Shown: one piece after another, positions 7,699 through 18,700 of the stretch
Layout: each line of letters begins with the position of its first letter
Position numbering within the stretch: position 1 is the first letter of the stretch
Assembly (NCBI GenBank): GCA_938092135.1
Contig: CALLJL010000001.1
Location: 88,506-152,505 of the forward strand
Source of the DNA: an uncultured bacterium
Lineage (GTDB): Bacteria; Acidobacteriota; Aminicenantia; Aminicenantales; CALLJL01
DNA: 64,000 bases
Direction of reading: 5' to 3'
The notes under the pieces: model-generated
Seen by the model: only the letters and a program-made list of their open reading frames with translations
Databases searched by the model: none
What the model was told of the DNA's origin: nothing
Translations under genes and position numbers: made by a program

Positions 7699-8436
7699 AT
7701 GGGTCAAAACAGCGCGATTATTATCGGGCTAATTTTACTATCTGTCATTTCAGGAATGCTTGGCCTTGGGGTAGCCTTTGCGGCGGTGCCCTTTCTCGGA
7801 CTTTTCTTTACTGACCTTGTCCATCAGGTTCAACCTCTCAGTCTGCTCCTCAACGGCTTTACCGCTCTTTTTTCGACCTTCGGATTTGCTCGCTCGGGGT
7901 ATATGGATTGGAAGAAGGCACTTATCCTTTCCATAGCCACGACCATTCCTTCCCCTCTTGGCGCCTTATTGGCTCAGCATATTCCCCAGACCTATATTTG
8001 GTTAGTCTATCTGGCCGCCGTCGGCTACCTTATTTACAGGCTTTTTGAACCAGCCAAAGTGGAACAAAAAAGAGAAAATTTCAGGTTAGCTTTTATGCTG
8101 GCCATTCCCATTTCTATTCTCGCCGGCTTTCTTGGGGTCGGCCCGGGATTCTTACTCATGCCCACATTGATTTTGCTTGGCTTCGAGCCAAAAAAAGCCG
8201 CCGGAATCAATGCCTGGGCCGTGACTTTGCCCTCTTTTTCGGCGCTCATCCCCCATTTGGATACAGCCCGAATATCCTGGAATCTGGCCGCTATTCTCAT
8301 CGTTGTTGGGGCCGCAGGTTCGTTTTTGGGAGCGAGGCTTACCAGCCTCTATATCCCCGCGAAAAGAGTCAAACAGATTTTCGGCTTTCTAATCCTGATT
8401 ATGACAATTTATAAAGTCTCTATCCTTCTTCGCTAG
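7699..8436 (+). CDS. TauE/SafE family sulfite/organosulfur-type exporter
   Basis: The product from the ATG at 7699 is about 245 aa with seven to eight hydrophobic segments. It has the TauE/SafE duplication: ISGMLGLGVAFAAVPFLG near the N-terminus and LAGFLGVGPGFLLMPTLILLG in the second half, followed by AAGINAWAVTLPSFSAL. An earlier ATG at 7684 is in frame, but AGGAGAAAT places the ribosome site at the correct distance from 7699. Family members carry sulfite, sulfoacetate or related anions outward. No substrate gene is adjacent, so specificity cannot be set. Confidence 0.87.
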   Translation: MGQNSAIIIGLILLSVISGMLGLGVAFAAVPFLGLFFTDLVHQVQPLSLLLNGFTALFSTFGFARSGYMDWKKALILSIATTIPSPLGALLAQHIPQTYIWLVYLAAVGYLIYRLFEPAKVEQKRENFRLAFMLAIPISILAGFLGVGPGFLLMPTLILLGFEPKKAAGINAWAVTLPSFSALIPHLDTARISWNLAAILIVVGAAGSFLGARLTSLYIPAKRVKQIFGFLILIMTIYKVSILLR

Positions 8437-8708
8437 GTTTTGACGCGCTCGATATAATTTGTGGAATAATTTTTTTCGTGGGTTTAAAAGCAGTTAATTT
8501 GAGAAAGTGCTTGATGGGTCAGTTTCCTTAGATTAAAAATTGTTAAATCACCGGCTTCAGGGCCGTGGCCGAAGATTAAAGAGAAGAAGATTGAGCTGCT
8601 AATGAGAAAAAAGAGGCAAAGGCTCGCTTTTATCTAAGGTTCAAATATTAACAATCAAAAGCCTTCTTAAATTTGCCTTCCAGGGGATATAGATATGTGT
8701 CCCCCCTT
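8437..8708. other. intergenic region, nothing recognisable
   Basis: There is no coding pattern or clear hairpin with a T-run. It separates the rightward TauE-type gene from the leftward TPR remnant, so the two converge here. Confidence 0.5.
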
Positions 8709-9740
8709 TTAGAAGTAATTGCTGAATTTTCTAAGGAATTTTTCGTGGTCCTTTTTCGCCTGAGCCACGATCTTTTCGAATTGAGGGTCATTCCTGAGAT
8801 TTTTAAGACAAGAATCATTAATCAATCTGAGGTATGGAAAAGGGGTGCCTTCCGACATCTCTTTCTTCAACGCCTGAATGGCCTCAGCTTCCACCCGAGA
8901 AGTGAATAGACAGTGGCACTCCTCGTCAGTCTGAGAGCCTTTGCCCTTTCACCTCTTAGTGCATAGGGCTGGGCTTTGTACTCAGTCAAGACCCAAAATT
9001 CCGGGTCTATGCTTTCGAGCTCTTGAAGCAGCCTCTCGGCCTCATCGTCTCTTCCAACTTAATCATGTGTTTGGCGAGATGACCGAGACAGAAAGGGTTT
9101 CTTGGATTTAGGTTAAGGGCCTCTTTCAAATAGAGTTCAGATTTCTCCAATTCCCCTAAACCGCGCAAGAGATAGCAGGATGGTTCTGAAAAAAATAGAG
9201 AACGGAGCAAGTTCGAACCTTCTGTCAGGTAAAGAATGGCCGTCTCGAACAGCCCAATCTCAGATAGCGAATAGCCTATTCCGGTGCATACCCCATGGCT
9301 ATTGGGCTCTTTTTCATCGGCAACCCGGTATTTTTCGAGCGCCTTATCGTCATCGCCTTTAAGGAAATGATTGAATCCTTTGGCCAGGTTTGAGCCCGAA
9401 TCCTCAGGGTCAAGCTGATAGGCTTTTTCTCCATAAAGGGCAACCTAATTAAGGTCTTCCAGACTCAGGGTGAGCGAATATTTATGCCAGTAGGCCCAGG
9501 CCATCCCGAGGTAAATCAGAGCATAGTCTGGATCGATCTCCTTGGCGGCTTCAAACCTCTCGATTGCTTTGATGAAATCCTTTTCCTGGTAGGTCACCAC
9601 ATATCGGCTGTTAATGAAATACATACCCTAGAGATAGGTCTCATAGAGTTCTATATTATCCGGGCGTCCCACCCTGATGGCTTTAATTGATTCAGCCCTC
9701 AGTTTGATCTGGAGGGCATTGGCGTTGGGCTAGGAAATTT
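8709..9740 (-). pseudogene. decayed tetratricopeptide-repeat (TPR) protein gene
   Basis: On the minus strand TPR-like peptides appear in order but in different frames: EKDFIKAIERFEAAKEIDPD and YALIYLGMAWAYWHKYS (9480-9600 region), DDDKALEKYRVADEKEPN (about 9301-9355), LEKSELYLKEALNLNPRNP (about 9095-9155), and DPEFWVLTEYKAQPYALRGE (about 8940-9000). The frame 8709-8894 ends in LINDSCLKNLRNDPQFEKIV, a tail common at the C-terminus of TPR proteins fused to kinase or cyclase domains. Several frameshifts and stops separate the pieces. It is a remnant of the C-terminal TPR part of a larger regulator. Confidence 0.8.
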
Positions 9741-10062
9741 CGTCAATCAGCTACCCACCCCCCAAAAAACCTACCCAGAATTTTAACCCTTCGCTTTCTT
9801 TTCATCTGGCTAAGGAATTCAGCCAACTTAGAAGGTTTTGATCGGGCCAAAGGTGGGACTTGACGCCTCATAAGGCTCATGATTTCCCTTTCTTCTTTTA
9901 TTAGTCCTAGCCTATAAGAAAGCTCGGAATCAATTAACAAACTTAATCATCAGCAAAGCTTCAACTCCTAAGGCCGCTGGATTGAGAATCTAGAGGGGCG
10001 AAGGTTGGACCGATTTGGGCGGCCGCTTTGAAGCACCGTTGGCCGCTCAGGCCCTGCATCCT
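9741..10062. other. no supported gene
   Basis: A 65-codon minus-strand frame (9743-9940) has no ribosome site or family pattern. Its Arg/Lys-rich sequence may be a scrap of the N-terminal part of the decayed TPR gene. Otherwise nothing is recognisable. Confidence 0.45.
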
Positions 10063-10281
10063 CTACCACCTTGGCGTCCCAGAGAATCTTGCCTTAAACC
10101 ATTCTAGATCTGAAAGGATCGTCTTAGCCGCCTCCGGATCCTCTTCGGCCTCAGCGAGCTCAGTTAGCCACTCGTTCACCTGGCGTCCCCCCTCCATGAG
10201 GGCAACCCTGTCTAAAGTGGCTTTGCGAACATATTCGCTAAGAGAAGTTTTATAGCCATATTTGGTAACCAGAAGATTCAT
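10063..10281 (-). CDS. small protein coupled to HdrA-N-like gene
   Basis: The 72-aa protein starts at an ATG that overlaps the preceding stop (ATGA), with GGAGG about 8 bases upstream inside the upstream gene. The sequence begins MNLLVTKYGYKTSLSEYV and is followed by acidic and amphipathic helices (ELAEAEEDPEAAKTILSDL). It contains no cysteine and no membrane segment. I do not recognise the family. The tight coupling suggests a stoichiometric partner of the HdrA-N-like protein. Confidence 0.65.
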   Translation of the reverse strand: MNLLVTKYGYKTSLSEYVRKATLDRVALMEGGRQVNEWLTELAEAEEDPEAAKTILSDLEWFKARFSGTPRW

Positions 10282-10664
10282 GGGTTCACCTCCTCCATGT
10301 TCTTTACCTTCTCCACCGTCTCGGCGAGGAGCTTTTTGGCCTCTTCGGTAGTCAAATTCTTTATATTTATGGGGAACCACTGTTTTTCGAGATCGAGACC
10401 TGATCCCTCTAGGGCCCTTTTGAAAAGCTTCCTCTGCGCTTCAGGAGCGCAGGCGAAGGTTATGTATTTCCCATTAGGGTCCTTCAGCAAATCGCGCAAA
10501 AAGGCGTAGCCATCTTCAGGGCCACAGAGCATGGCATGGACTACCCCATATTCGATGTCTAACTCCAGTCGGGCATAGTTGGCTAGCTCCCAGATGTCGA
10601 TGTTCCTCATAGTCGGACAAGATCCGGTGCAGAAACAGAAAATCACTTTAGGCTTGTTAGCCAT
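10278..10664 (-). CDS. stand-alone HdrA N-terminal-domain-like protein
   Basis: The 128-aa protein begins VIFCFCTGSCPTMRNID (Cys at 10, 12, 16), continues EYGVVHAMLCGPEDGYAFLRDLLKD, then YITFACAPEAQRKLFKRALEGSGLD and WFPINIKN. This order matches the N-terminal segment of HdrA-type heterodisulfide reductase subunits (C-x-C-G..., CS.PG..., ACSPR.HE..F, ...NIR). In this segment the cysteines help hold Fe-S clusters or contact electron partners. The flavin-binding part of HdrA is absent, so this is a single domain. AAAGGAGG precedes the ATG. FmdE and NifX-type genes lie upstream on the same strand. Likely role is electron transfer; partner unknown. Confidence 0.7.
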   Translation of the reverse strand: MANKPKVIFCFCTGSCPTMRNIDIWELANYARLELDIEYGVVHAMLCGPEDGYAFLRDLLKDPNGKYITFACAPEAQRKLFKRALEGSGLDLEKQWFPINIKNLTTEEAKKLLAETVEKVKNMEEVNP

Positions 10665-10787
10665 TTTTCGCCTCCTTTGTTAAGCCCATATTTTAAGCTC
10701 ATCCCTTATTTAGCTAAATGAGCCTTAGCATAAAAAAACATAGGAGTGTCTCTCTATTCTTAGCTTCTCATCCCTCCTTTCCTCGGC

Positions 10788-11390
10788 CTATTTAGCGTAG
10801 CCCGAGCATGGTATACAATAGGGTTTGCCTTCAACAAGCCTCGCCTTATCCTCAGCCACAATCTCTCCACACTTTGAGCAACTGAGGTTCCGGAAGAGGA
10901 GCGGCTCCTCTTCAAGGTGATATTCCTCCAGGTGCTCCACTTTAAAGAGCTCCTCGTCCTTCTTGGCCAGCATGGTTTCGATGATGGCGTCCGCCGTTTC
11001 CCTTGGGATCTGAGAGAAGGGCACGCCCTTCGCCCTCAGCTGGGAGAGTTGGGAGGATTTTATCTCCATCATTATCTCTGGCCTCAGGGAGACCCTGACC
11101 GCTTGTTTCTTTTTTTTAGAGACCAAAGTAAGGGCAAATTTACCATACTGCAGCCTTTTGATATTTCCCTTGCCAAAGGTGCAGCCGGTGGCTACTTGAA
11201 CCCCATCGGCTAGGCAACCGCCTGCTTGGTTATCGCTTAGCTCCAATAAAGCTACGGGGTCCCGATCCGGAGCTCTCCCCACGGATAGCTCTTTGAGAGC
11301 AAGATTTCCCATCCTCACTCCCAGGGGCATCAGCACGCATCTATGCCCGTGGAACAAAAAAGCCAGTTCCAAAGTCTTCTCAAGCTCCAA
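10788..11390 (-). CDS. FmdE-domain protein with C-terminal zinc ribbon
   Basis: The 200-aa protein has the FmdE pattern: AFLFHGHRCVLMPLGVRMG near the N-terminus (HGHxC), LSDNQAGGCLADGVQVATGCTFGKGNI (about 70-96), and VRVSLRPE. A zinc ribbon CSKCGEIV ... YCIPC lies at about residues 171-196. FmdE-like proteins were named from formylmethanofuran dehydrogenase operons but occur widely without it, often beside molybdenum or tungsten enzymes. The start is TTG at 11390 behind a GGGGGT stretch. A Mo-enzyme operon lies about 34 kb away in this window. A role in metal-cofactor handling is inference. Confidence 0.85.
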   Translation of the reverse strand: MELEKTLELAFLFHGHRCVLMPLGVRMGNLALKELSVGRAPDRDPVALLELSDNQAGGCLADGVQVATGCTFGKGNIKRLQYGKFALTLVSKKKKQAVRVSLRPEIMMEIKSSQLSQLRAKGVPFSQIPRETADAIIETMLAKKDEELFKVEHLEEYHLEEEPLLFRNLSCSKCGEIVAEDKARLVEGKPYCIPCSGYAK

Positions 11391-11830
11391 TGTTCTGACC
11401 CCCTTATTTTGATTTTTCTACGGGTCTCAAGGTTTAATAGTATCGCTTCTCATGTCCCTTTGCGGACAGATCTGGTCAAGTTGATAGGAATTTACTTTCT
11501 GATTATAAACGATTAATTTATAATTTTGCGTTTATTTACCCCCTAATTAACTAAAATATTTTAAATTATTGATTAGGCCAATGTCAACAAAATATAATCG
11601 TTTAGGGAATTAGCGACAATTAGGTTGTTGGTTTAAGCGTGGCTGATAATATTTAGCCGGCGTAAGAGAATTTAGGAAGCTCGCAACATCTTGAGCGCAA
11701 AAGTGAAGACAGCCGCCCTTCGGCTTAAGGCGAAACTTCAAGGATGCACTTGAATCAGGTCTTCCAAGAGCTTCGACCGAATAATTTCTAGTCATCTTGA
11801 AAGCATAACATGTCTTCCTCGTCTCCTTAC
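11391..11830. other. AT-rich intergenic region
   Basis: A 76-codon minus-strand frame (11610-11840) begins just inside the end of the NifX-type gene but has no ribosome site and no recognisable domain; I do not call it. The rest (about 11490-11600) is very AT-rich and probably holds the promoter of the leftward FmdE gene. I could not pick one -35/-10 pair with conviction. Confidence 0.45.
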
Positions 11831-12208
11831 TTAATGACATCTGCGGCTTTGATGACAGCCTTCAGTCAGCTCCTTTAACCCTTTTTCTCGGTAAGCAGTC
11901 AGAGCTTTTTGCACCGTATCCCCTTCAGCTTTGAGCACAGTAACCCCAGCTTCAGCCATAGAGAACAGCCCCCGCGGGCCCATCCCGTAAACAATCAGAA
12001 TATCGGGCTTTTCGCTGAGAATGTTATCATGGGCATGGCCACGGCCCCCAAAATGCTCATCAAAATTGGCTATGGTTTTAAGTGAAATCACCTGGCCATC
12101 TTCTTCCATTTCAATCACCGCAAAATAAGGTGCCCTTCCGAAATGATCAGCCAGTTTCGAATCCAGGCCACGCCGGTCCTCAACGGGAATAATTATTTTT
12201 TTCGCCAT
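11831..12208 (-). CDS. NifX/NifB-type (dinitrogenase iron-molybdenum cofactor biosynthesis) domain protein
   Basis: The 125-aa protein from the ATG at 12208 matches the PF02579 family: IIIPVEDRRGLDSKLADHFGRAPYFAVIE, HAHDNILSEKPDILIVYGMGPRGLFSM, AGVTVLKAEGDTVQKAL. The C-terminus ends CHQSRRCH, a possible metal ligand pair. Such stand-alone proteins bind Fe-S or Mo-Fe precursors, and no nitrogenase genes are present, so a nitrogen-fixation role is not implied. AGGAGG lies 6 bases before 12208. The promoter carries the same 20-bp palindrome as the DUF134 gene at 22402; DUF134 and PF02579 genes are commonly neighbours in other genomes. Confidence 0.9.
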   Translation of the reverse strand: MAKKIIIPVEDRRGLDSKLADHFGRAPYFAVIEMEEDGQVISLKTIANFDEHFGGRGHAHDNILSEKPDILIVYGMGPRGLFSMAEAGVTVLKAEGDTVQKALTAYREKGLKELTEGCHQSRRCH

Positions 12209-12233
12209 AGGCAACCTCCTCTTTTATTATAAT

Positions 12234-12262
12234 ATGTTATGAGCATATGCTCATAATGTCAA
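12234..12262 (-). promoter_or_regulatory. promoter with 20-bp palindromic operator (putative DUF134 site)
   Basis: Read on the minus strand, TTGACA (12262-12257) and TAACAT (12239-12234) are separated by 17 bases. The perfect palindrome TTATGAGCATATGCTCATAA (12256-12237) fills the spacer and the first bases of the -10. Transcription would begin near 12227, leaving the AGGAGG at 12220-12215 in the leader. The same palindrome with one change lies in the promoter of the DUF134 gene (22329-22348). A protein bound here would block RNA polymerase or remodel the spacer. Confidence 0.75.
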
Positions 12263-12731
12263 TAGGTCCAAGTAATTTTCGATTTCATAAAAAGGACCTC
12301 AGACAAAGATTCCAGGTGACTAAAGATCAGTTTTACCGAATTTTGTTTTCTTAGAATCTTGGGGGTTAGACCTGGGACCTAAAGAAATGAATGACAGAAG
12401 AAAAAATGGCCAATATCCTTGAGGGAATCAAAGGGCTGAACTCGATAGCCCAAATCTATCGTAATGGAAAATTTCTCTCGCAGAATTAACTCGCCTCCTT
12501 ACATCTTAAATTGGATTTTCTAATCGCATACTTATCTAATTCTATTTTATCTAAACAGGCTGAGCGAATTATAAAAAAATAAATTTAGGAACTTAAGTGG
12601 GCTCTTTTTTATAGACAATATTCTTTTTTTAAAATGCCGGAAAAAGTAAGGCAATTCTTAAAAAATAAGAAATATTAATCATGCCGATAGTTTTCGAAAA
12701 AATTAGGTAATAGAGTAGATGTCACCATTTT
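12263..12731. other. intergenic region between the TamB-TamA gene and the NifX-type gene
   Basis: A 32-codon plus-strand frame starting near 12390 (MTEEKMANILEG) has no ribosome site or family match and is not called. The stretch just after the giant gene's stop is AT-rich; I see no strong hairpin with a T-run. Confidence 0.45.
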
Positions 12732-15700
12732 TCAGAAGAGGGGACCAAGGGTGAAGAAAAACACAGTGCGGGGCTCGCCGGCTCTGGGACGCAGATTAAA
12801 CCCTAAGTCGAAGCGAAGGAGCCCCAAAGGAGACCACAATCTCAGGCCGACTCCTGCGCTGTGGCGTAAATGGCTTAATTTTAAATTCTTCACTTCAGGA
12901 AAAACGTTACCGCTGTCATAAAAAATAACGCCATCCACTCCTGGTAGAATAGCCAGCCTCAACTCCTGGTTAGAAATAAAAACAGCCTCGCCGCCCTCAG
13001 GTTGTTTGAGATAAGGATCGTAGGGGCCAACCATATCTTGCTTAAAGCCCCGAATTGAGTAGCCACCACCGGCATAAAAACGCCGGGCTGGCACCATTAC
13101 CTGGTCGAAAGCTGTAGCCAGCCCAAGCCTAAAATTAGAAGCAAATACCAGCCTCGAGCTTAAAGGTTGATAAAAAGAGGCCTGACCGAACCAGCTAAAA
13201 TAGGTCAGCTCTGATTTTAGCTGCTTCGGTGAATAAGTCAGACTGGACGAAAAGAAGCTTCCACGATGGGGGTCGAAGGGGTCATCCCTTAAATCTCGTA
13301 TTGCCTGAAGCGAAAGTTCAGTCAAGCTCAAAGAAATATCAAAGAGAAAAGGCCCTTCCGTCTCTGCCTCGTAAGTATGGATGCTGCTTCGGCGAGCAAC
13401 TAGGGAAAGAAGAATTTTTCCGGGCAGTTTAAACTGTTGCCGCCAGCTTGCTCCCATCTCATCCGTCGTAAACCCAGCCTCTTTTTTTCTTGTTGCATAA
13501 AAAGAAAGCAAGGAGTCAACCTTCAAGCCAAGGAAATTACGGTCGTGAAAAGAGAAACGCCAGTCTTTTAGCCTCTCATTATAGATAAAATTTGTCAAAC
13601 CCTGTCGTCCTAAGCCGAAAAGGTGACGAAAATCAAGTCCAGCCGTAACTTCCGTTTTGGCCTCAGAATCGTAGCGTAACCCGTAACGGAAATTAATCGC
13701 CGGCTCTCGTCTCAGCTCGACGCGCACCTTTTCTAGACCTGGCTCCGTCGTCGGCTCAGTCCTCACCTGAACTAAATTAAAATCGCCAATGTCATAAAGG
13801 GCCTTTTGTCCTTCGGAGATGCGCTCAAAAGTGAGCCTTTCTCCTGGTTTAAGCCCAAAGATTTGGCTTAGCTGACGTCTCTGTTCCTCCTTGGGAGCGT
13901 CAAATTCTACCTCGGCCACGCGATGAATAACTCCTTCTTCAATTGTAAAAATAACTTTTGCTTCCTCGCCGGATTGACTAAATTCAACCCGGCTGGTCAC
14001 CGAAACATCCTGATAGCCATGGCGGCGGTAGAAAGATAAAAGCCTGTTGCGATCAGAAAGAAGAAGTGTCGGGTTAAAAGGCTCGCCTGCTTTCGTTCGT
14101 ACAAGCGACTTGAGCTCGGTAGCCGAGACCGCTTGATTACCCTCAAATTTTACTTCTTCTACAAAACTCTGAGGTCCTTCCTCGACTTCGAGGACGCAAG
14201 TTAATAAACCCATTTCTTTATCTTCTTCTATAGAAACTGCTGCCTTTGCCTCAAGGAACCCCTGTTGTTCATACCAATTGCGAATGGCCTCCATAATCAG
14301 ACGCGGATCAGTAATTAGAAGCCAGAAGCCCTTTGCCTCCTCTCGTCGCCAGGATTTGATCTGTTGCTGAAGCCTTCGAGCTCTTTCCGGGCTTGCGCCC
14401 ACAACTCTTACTTCTTTTATCTGATAACGGTGACCCCTATTCACAATTATAAAATTGGCAATTCTTTTTTCCTCAACTTTTAGCACTGATTTTACGTTAG
14501 CCTGATAGTAACCTTGACCGACAAGATTTTTGGCAACGAGGGCAGAAGCCCCCTTGGCCGCTCGCTCGGGACTTGTCTCCCGGGACCAAAGAGTCTCCAC
14601 CCGGTGCCTCAGCCTTCGGGAAGGAGAATAACCGCAGTATTCAATTTCTATTCTCGGCCCAGCGTTAATCTCAAGGATGATATCGACTTTTCCTTCTGCC
14701 TCGCTGATAATTTGGGGATTAATTTTCGCCTGGAAAAATTGATGCCGGTGATAGAAGGATTCAAGCAGCTTCATTTGCTGGTCGAGAAGACGATGGCTAA
14801 AGGTCTTTCCCGGCTGGAGCGAACGAATTTTTCCCTGGATCAGCTCGCTGGTAAAAAATGGGTCGCCTTTTATTTTTAATGAAGAAATAATTTTGGGAGA
14901 AAAACTTTCGGCGGAAACGCCAGCCGGAGAAACTTTACTCCCCTCCCCCTTTCGTTTTTCGCCTCCAAGAGAAAGACTATGGCGCAAACCCGTACCATAG
15001 CTTCCGTCATCCCGGCGAAAGAGGTTGAGAAGCATCCCGCGGGATAGCCGGTAATCCAAGTTCCAGCTCTGTCGTTGGGAATTGGTGATGTCAACGGAGG
15101 TTACGAGACGGGCAGCTGGTGTTATTTGCTTAACGAGAGTAAGCCGGGCACCAGGGTCAGTTTCGCCAGCAATTCCGAGGGGTTCAATCCTCATTTCCTC
15201 GACGCCAATTATTCTTCGAATCTCGGCACCAAATCTGGAGGCGACTGGCGTGGCCAAAGCAAGGAGTATCTGTTCCCGCAAACCGCTTAATCCTTCTCGT
15301 CTAATCTCTTCAAGGCTTTTCCCCGTTAGCAGTAGAAAAGCAAGTTCTTCTTGGGAGCGAGGGGGTGTTGATTGAAAGCTGAGACGAAGGTTGGAAATCG
15401 GACCATTCAAAAGTAATTTTACTTCAACCTGATCATAACGATGGATAAAATCTGTCTGGGCAATGATCTCGAGCTTCGGGTCAGGAGGAAAGCTTCCGGT
15501 AAAATCAATCTGCATCTTTTCCAGTTGATAGCGTCTTTCGGCCCAAGTAAATTCGCCTGCTGCGGCGTTAACAAGCCTGCCGAGGATTATCGGTTGGGCT
15601 AAATTTCCAGAAATAGTTAGACCGCCCTCAATGGAGGTGCGAAGAAAGGAATTGGTAACTAAAGCAGGTTCAAAAAGATTAATTTTTAAATTAAGGTAAA

Positions 15701-18700
15701 TGTTTTCAAGAAATTGAGGCTCCGGGGTTGGTGAAGGACGGCGAAAGGAAGCTCGTCGCCGCAACCATGGACCTAATGAGTTGATATCGGCTAAAATCGT
15801 CATCCCTTTTGCCGTTATATCACCTGCAAGAAAGAGCCTCCCCCGGTCCGAATTGAGGTCGAGATAAGCATCGAGGGCTGTGGCCATAGTATCTTTAATC
15901 TCTATTGGAAGGTCTTTTATGATTAAATTGATTCCAGTCGATTTTATTTGGCCATCTTGACCAACTTCTAAAAAGCCGCTGATTTCCCAGGGTGCACCGT
16001 TGATCAACCCGCGACAGGAATTGATTTCAAGCTTGTTTCCTGCCAAAAAGAAATATCCCGATCCCTCGCTTAATCGAAGGGGTAAGTCAGTCTTTTCAGC
16101 CGCAAGCTGCCGAAATTCAATTGTCGCCTTAGGCTCAATTTTGGCCAAGGAGCCAGCAAGGCTCAGGCTGATTGTCACGTTTCCCCTGAGGGTAACATCC
16201 TTAAGCCAAGGAGAGAGAGCTTCTAAATCTCCAAAGGCCTGCAATGAGACGTCAAGCTCAGACTGAGCTTGAGGCTGAGAAAAGGGATGCCTTAACTTGG
16301 CCTTGACTTTGAGGCTACCAGATTTGCCGCTAATCTCGACTTTTTTTAAAGTAATAAGGTCTGGTTCAACATTAAATATGATTGGTTCTTTATTGGCCAG
16401 GATTATATGGTCTAAGCTGAGCCTTAAAGTTTCGACTTTTAATTCTGCCTTAAGGCTGGGGCGCCATTGCTTAGGCTCAGGGATAAAACTCACATTAATC
16501 TCGCCGCTCAATTCACCTGATGTTTTGCCCGCAAACTTCTCTTTTAGGGAAGCTGGGATCTTATTGATTTGAACTGGGATAAAATCCCAAGGGTTGAGTT
16601 GGCTGAAAGCAAGGTTGATTTGGGCCTCCCTTGTCCTGCCGTTCGCTCTTAACCCGCTTAGAGGAATTAGGCCACGAGCAACAATCTGGCCGTTTCCCAG
16701 GTTTAAACTCAAGTTGTCGATGGTCAGCATGATTTGGTTAAGTTTTGCCCGCAAATTAATATGCTTAAAAATCAGTTCTTGTCCTGGATAAATGGGCCAA
16801 GCAAGCTGGCCATCGGAAATGATTAGTTCTAAATTAGGTTCTATTTCTGCAAAATGGCTAATATTTCCGCTTACTTGGCCTTGGAAAAGAATCTCACCCC
16901 TTGCGGTTACTTTTTTCAAAGAGTTATCAGAGGGTCTAACCTGGCTAAAAAATTCAACCAAAAGGAGAAAAGGCAAGCGGGCTTCTATCTTAAGTTCTGC
17001 CTTCCTGGATTTAAAACCGAGACCGCCAACGAGGCGAAAGTTTAAATCACGACTTTTCCAGTCAAAACCTCGGATAAGCAGTAAATCATCCTGCAATAGG
17101 AGCTCGAGCGGCTCAGCCGTGGTTATCTCGAAGGAACCAATTCTAAAGCCGGCCGGCCCTGTACCGTTCCCCCCAAAATCAGCTTTTAAATTAAAAAAAG
17201 TCAGACTTCCCATTTTTACAGTAAGGCGTCCAGAAATTCGAACTGCCGGGACCGTTATTAAAGGAAGATAGGGGCGCGCTTGCCCTGAACTTATCAAAGC
17301 TGAAGAGTAAGAGGAACCCGGAAGATATAACGGGGGAGGCAAGAGGGGAGAGAAATTAAAAAATTTGAGGTAATTAATTAGATTATTAGTAAGGTTAGCT
17401 CTATCGCCGCTTCCAAGACCAGGATTATTGTTTTCAGAAAAATAAATGGCGAGGTTTTCTGAAGCGGAATCAATTTTCGAGGCGAAAGAAAATAGGGGAA
17501 AGAAAAAAGAAGGAAGAAAGGTGCAGCCAGGAGCAAAGTAAAAAAGGGAAGGAAAAGAAAAAAAACAAGATGAAGTAGGAGAAAAAGAATAGGAGAAAAT
17601 GGGGACAGAAAAAAAGGGGAAAGAGGTAGACGGTACCAGAGACGGAGCGATTCCTCTCCGCCAAAATTTTATTTCCTTTCCCTCAATTCGATAGGTTAAT
17701 TCATAGTTATCGAGGCTGCCCATAGCCTCAAGTCGAAAGCCAACCTGGCCAATAACAGCAGGAGTAGAAGAAGGAATCAATTCAACCCAGTCGCCGAGCT
17801 CGAGCGAATCAGCCTCGATAGTTATCTTAAAAATTTTACGCTTCCAGTCAAAATTTAGGCTGGCGGATAGAGGTCTTTGACCATCACTTTTTTGAAGTTG
17901 AAGATTCGTTATCTGGACCTTTTCTATGTCCCCTTGGCCTTCGGCTTTAAGCGCGACTACTTCCATTTTTCCGGCCCGGAGCTCCTTTGCCTGGACCCAG
18001 AAATGAGCTGGGCTTTGGTTGACCGGACCAGCGAGCGTTGCTTCCAATTTAATACATCCTCCAAGGGGCAAAAGCCCTTTTTCTCGGAGGAAAGATTGAA
18101 ATTGGGCTGGCAGGATTGATTCCCAATTTTTTATTTCAGCAATGGCGAGCTTCAATTTAAGATTCGATTGAAGACCGAAATCGTGGCTTAAGGGATCTAA
18201 TGTAAAGGAACCGTCAAGATTGACCTCAAATTCAGGCGAAGAAAAGGCAAAATGGGCAAAATTAATTTTCCTTTTTTTAAGGTCAATTTTCGCTTCCAGA
18301 TGGCCATCTGTCCAGAAAGGACCTTGGAGGGCTGAGCCCTCCAGGCTAATTTTCCCTTGAAGTTCCGGCCAGGAAGAACGCTTTCGTTGGCGGTGAAACT
18401 CATTATTGGCGAGATATCCTTTGGTCTCGCTATTCTGTTCATTATTGCCTTTAGGCCAGAGCCCCTTTATATGGCCATCAAGGCGAAGCTTGCCAGCCAC
18501 AGGTTTTCTTTCCATCTGCACCTTTGGCTTTTCGATTTCCTCCAATACTTTAAACGGAAGGAGCATCCTCTTTCTTAATTCGCTCAGGCTTCGGCCAAGG
18601 TTTTCAGTTGTCAGGGTAAATGTCGTGATTAATTCCTGTTTAGGTTTAAACTGGCCAGAGGCAGAAAGACTGATTCCAGCCCAGACTAATGAGAATTGGG

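Noticed and set aside
8673-9690. Several plus-strand frames of 60-80 codons
   Set aside because: They are antisense to recognisable TPR peptides of the decayed minus-strand gene.
11610-11840. 76-codon minus-strand frame after the NifX-type gene
   Set aside because: No ribosome site, no recognised domain, and the overlap with the NifX-type gene end looks accidental.
12390-12488. 32-codon frame MTEEKMANILEG...
   Set aside because: Too short, no ribosome site and no match to a known peptide.
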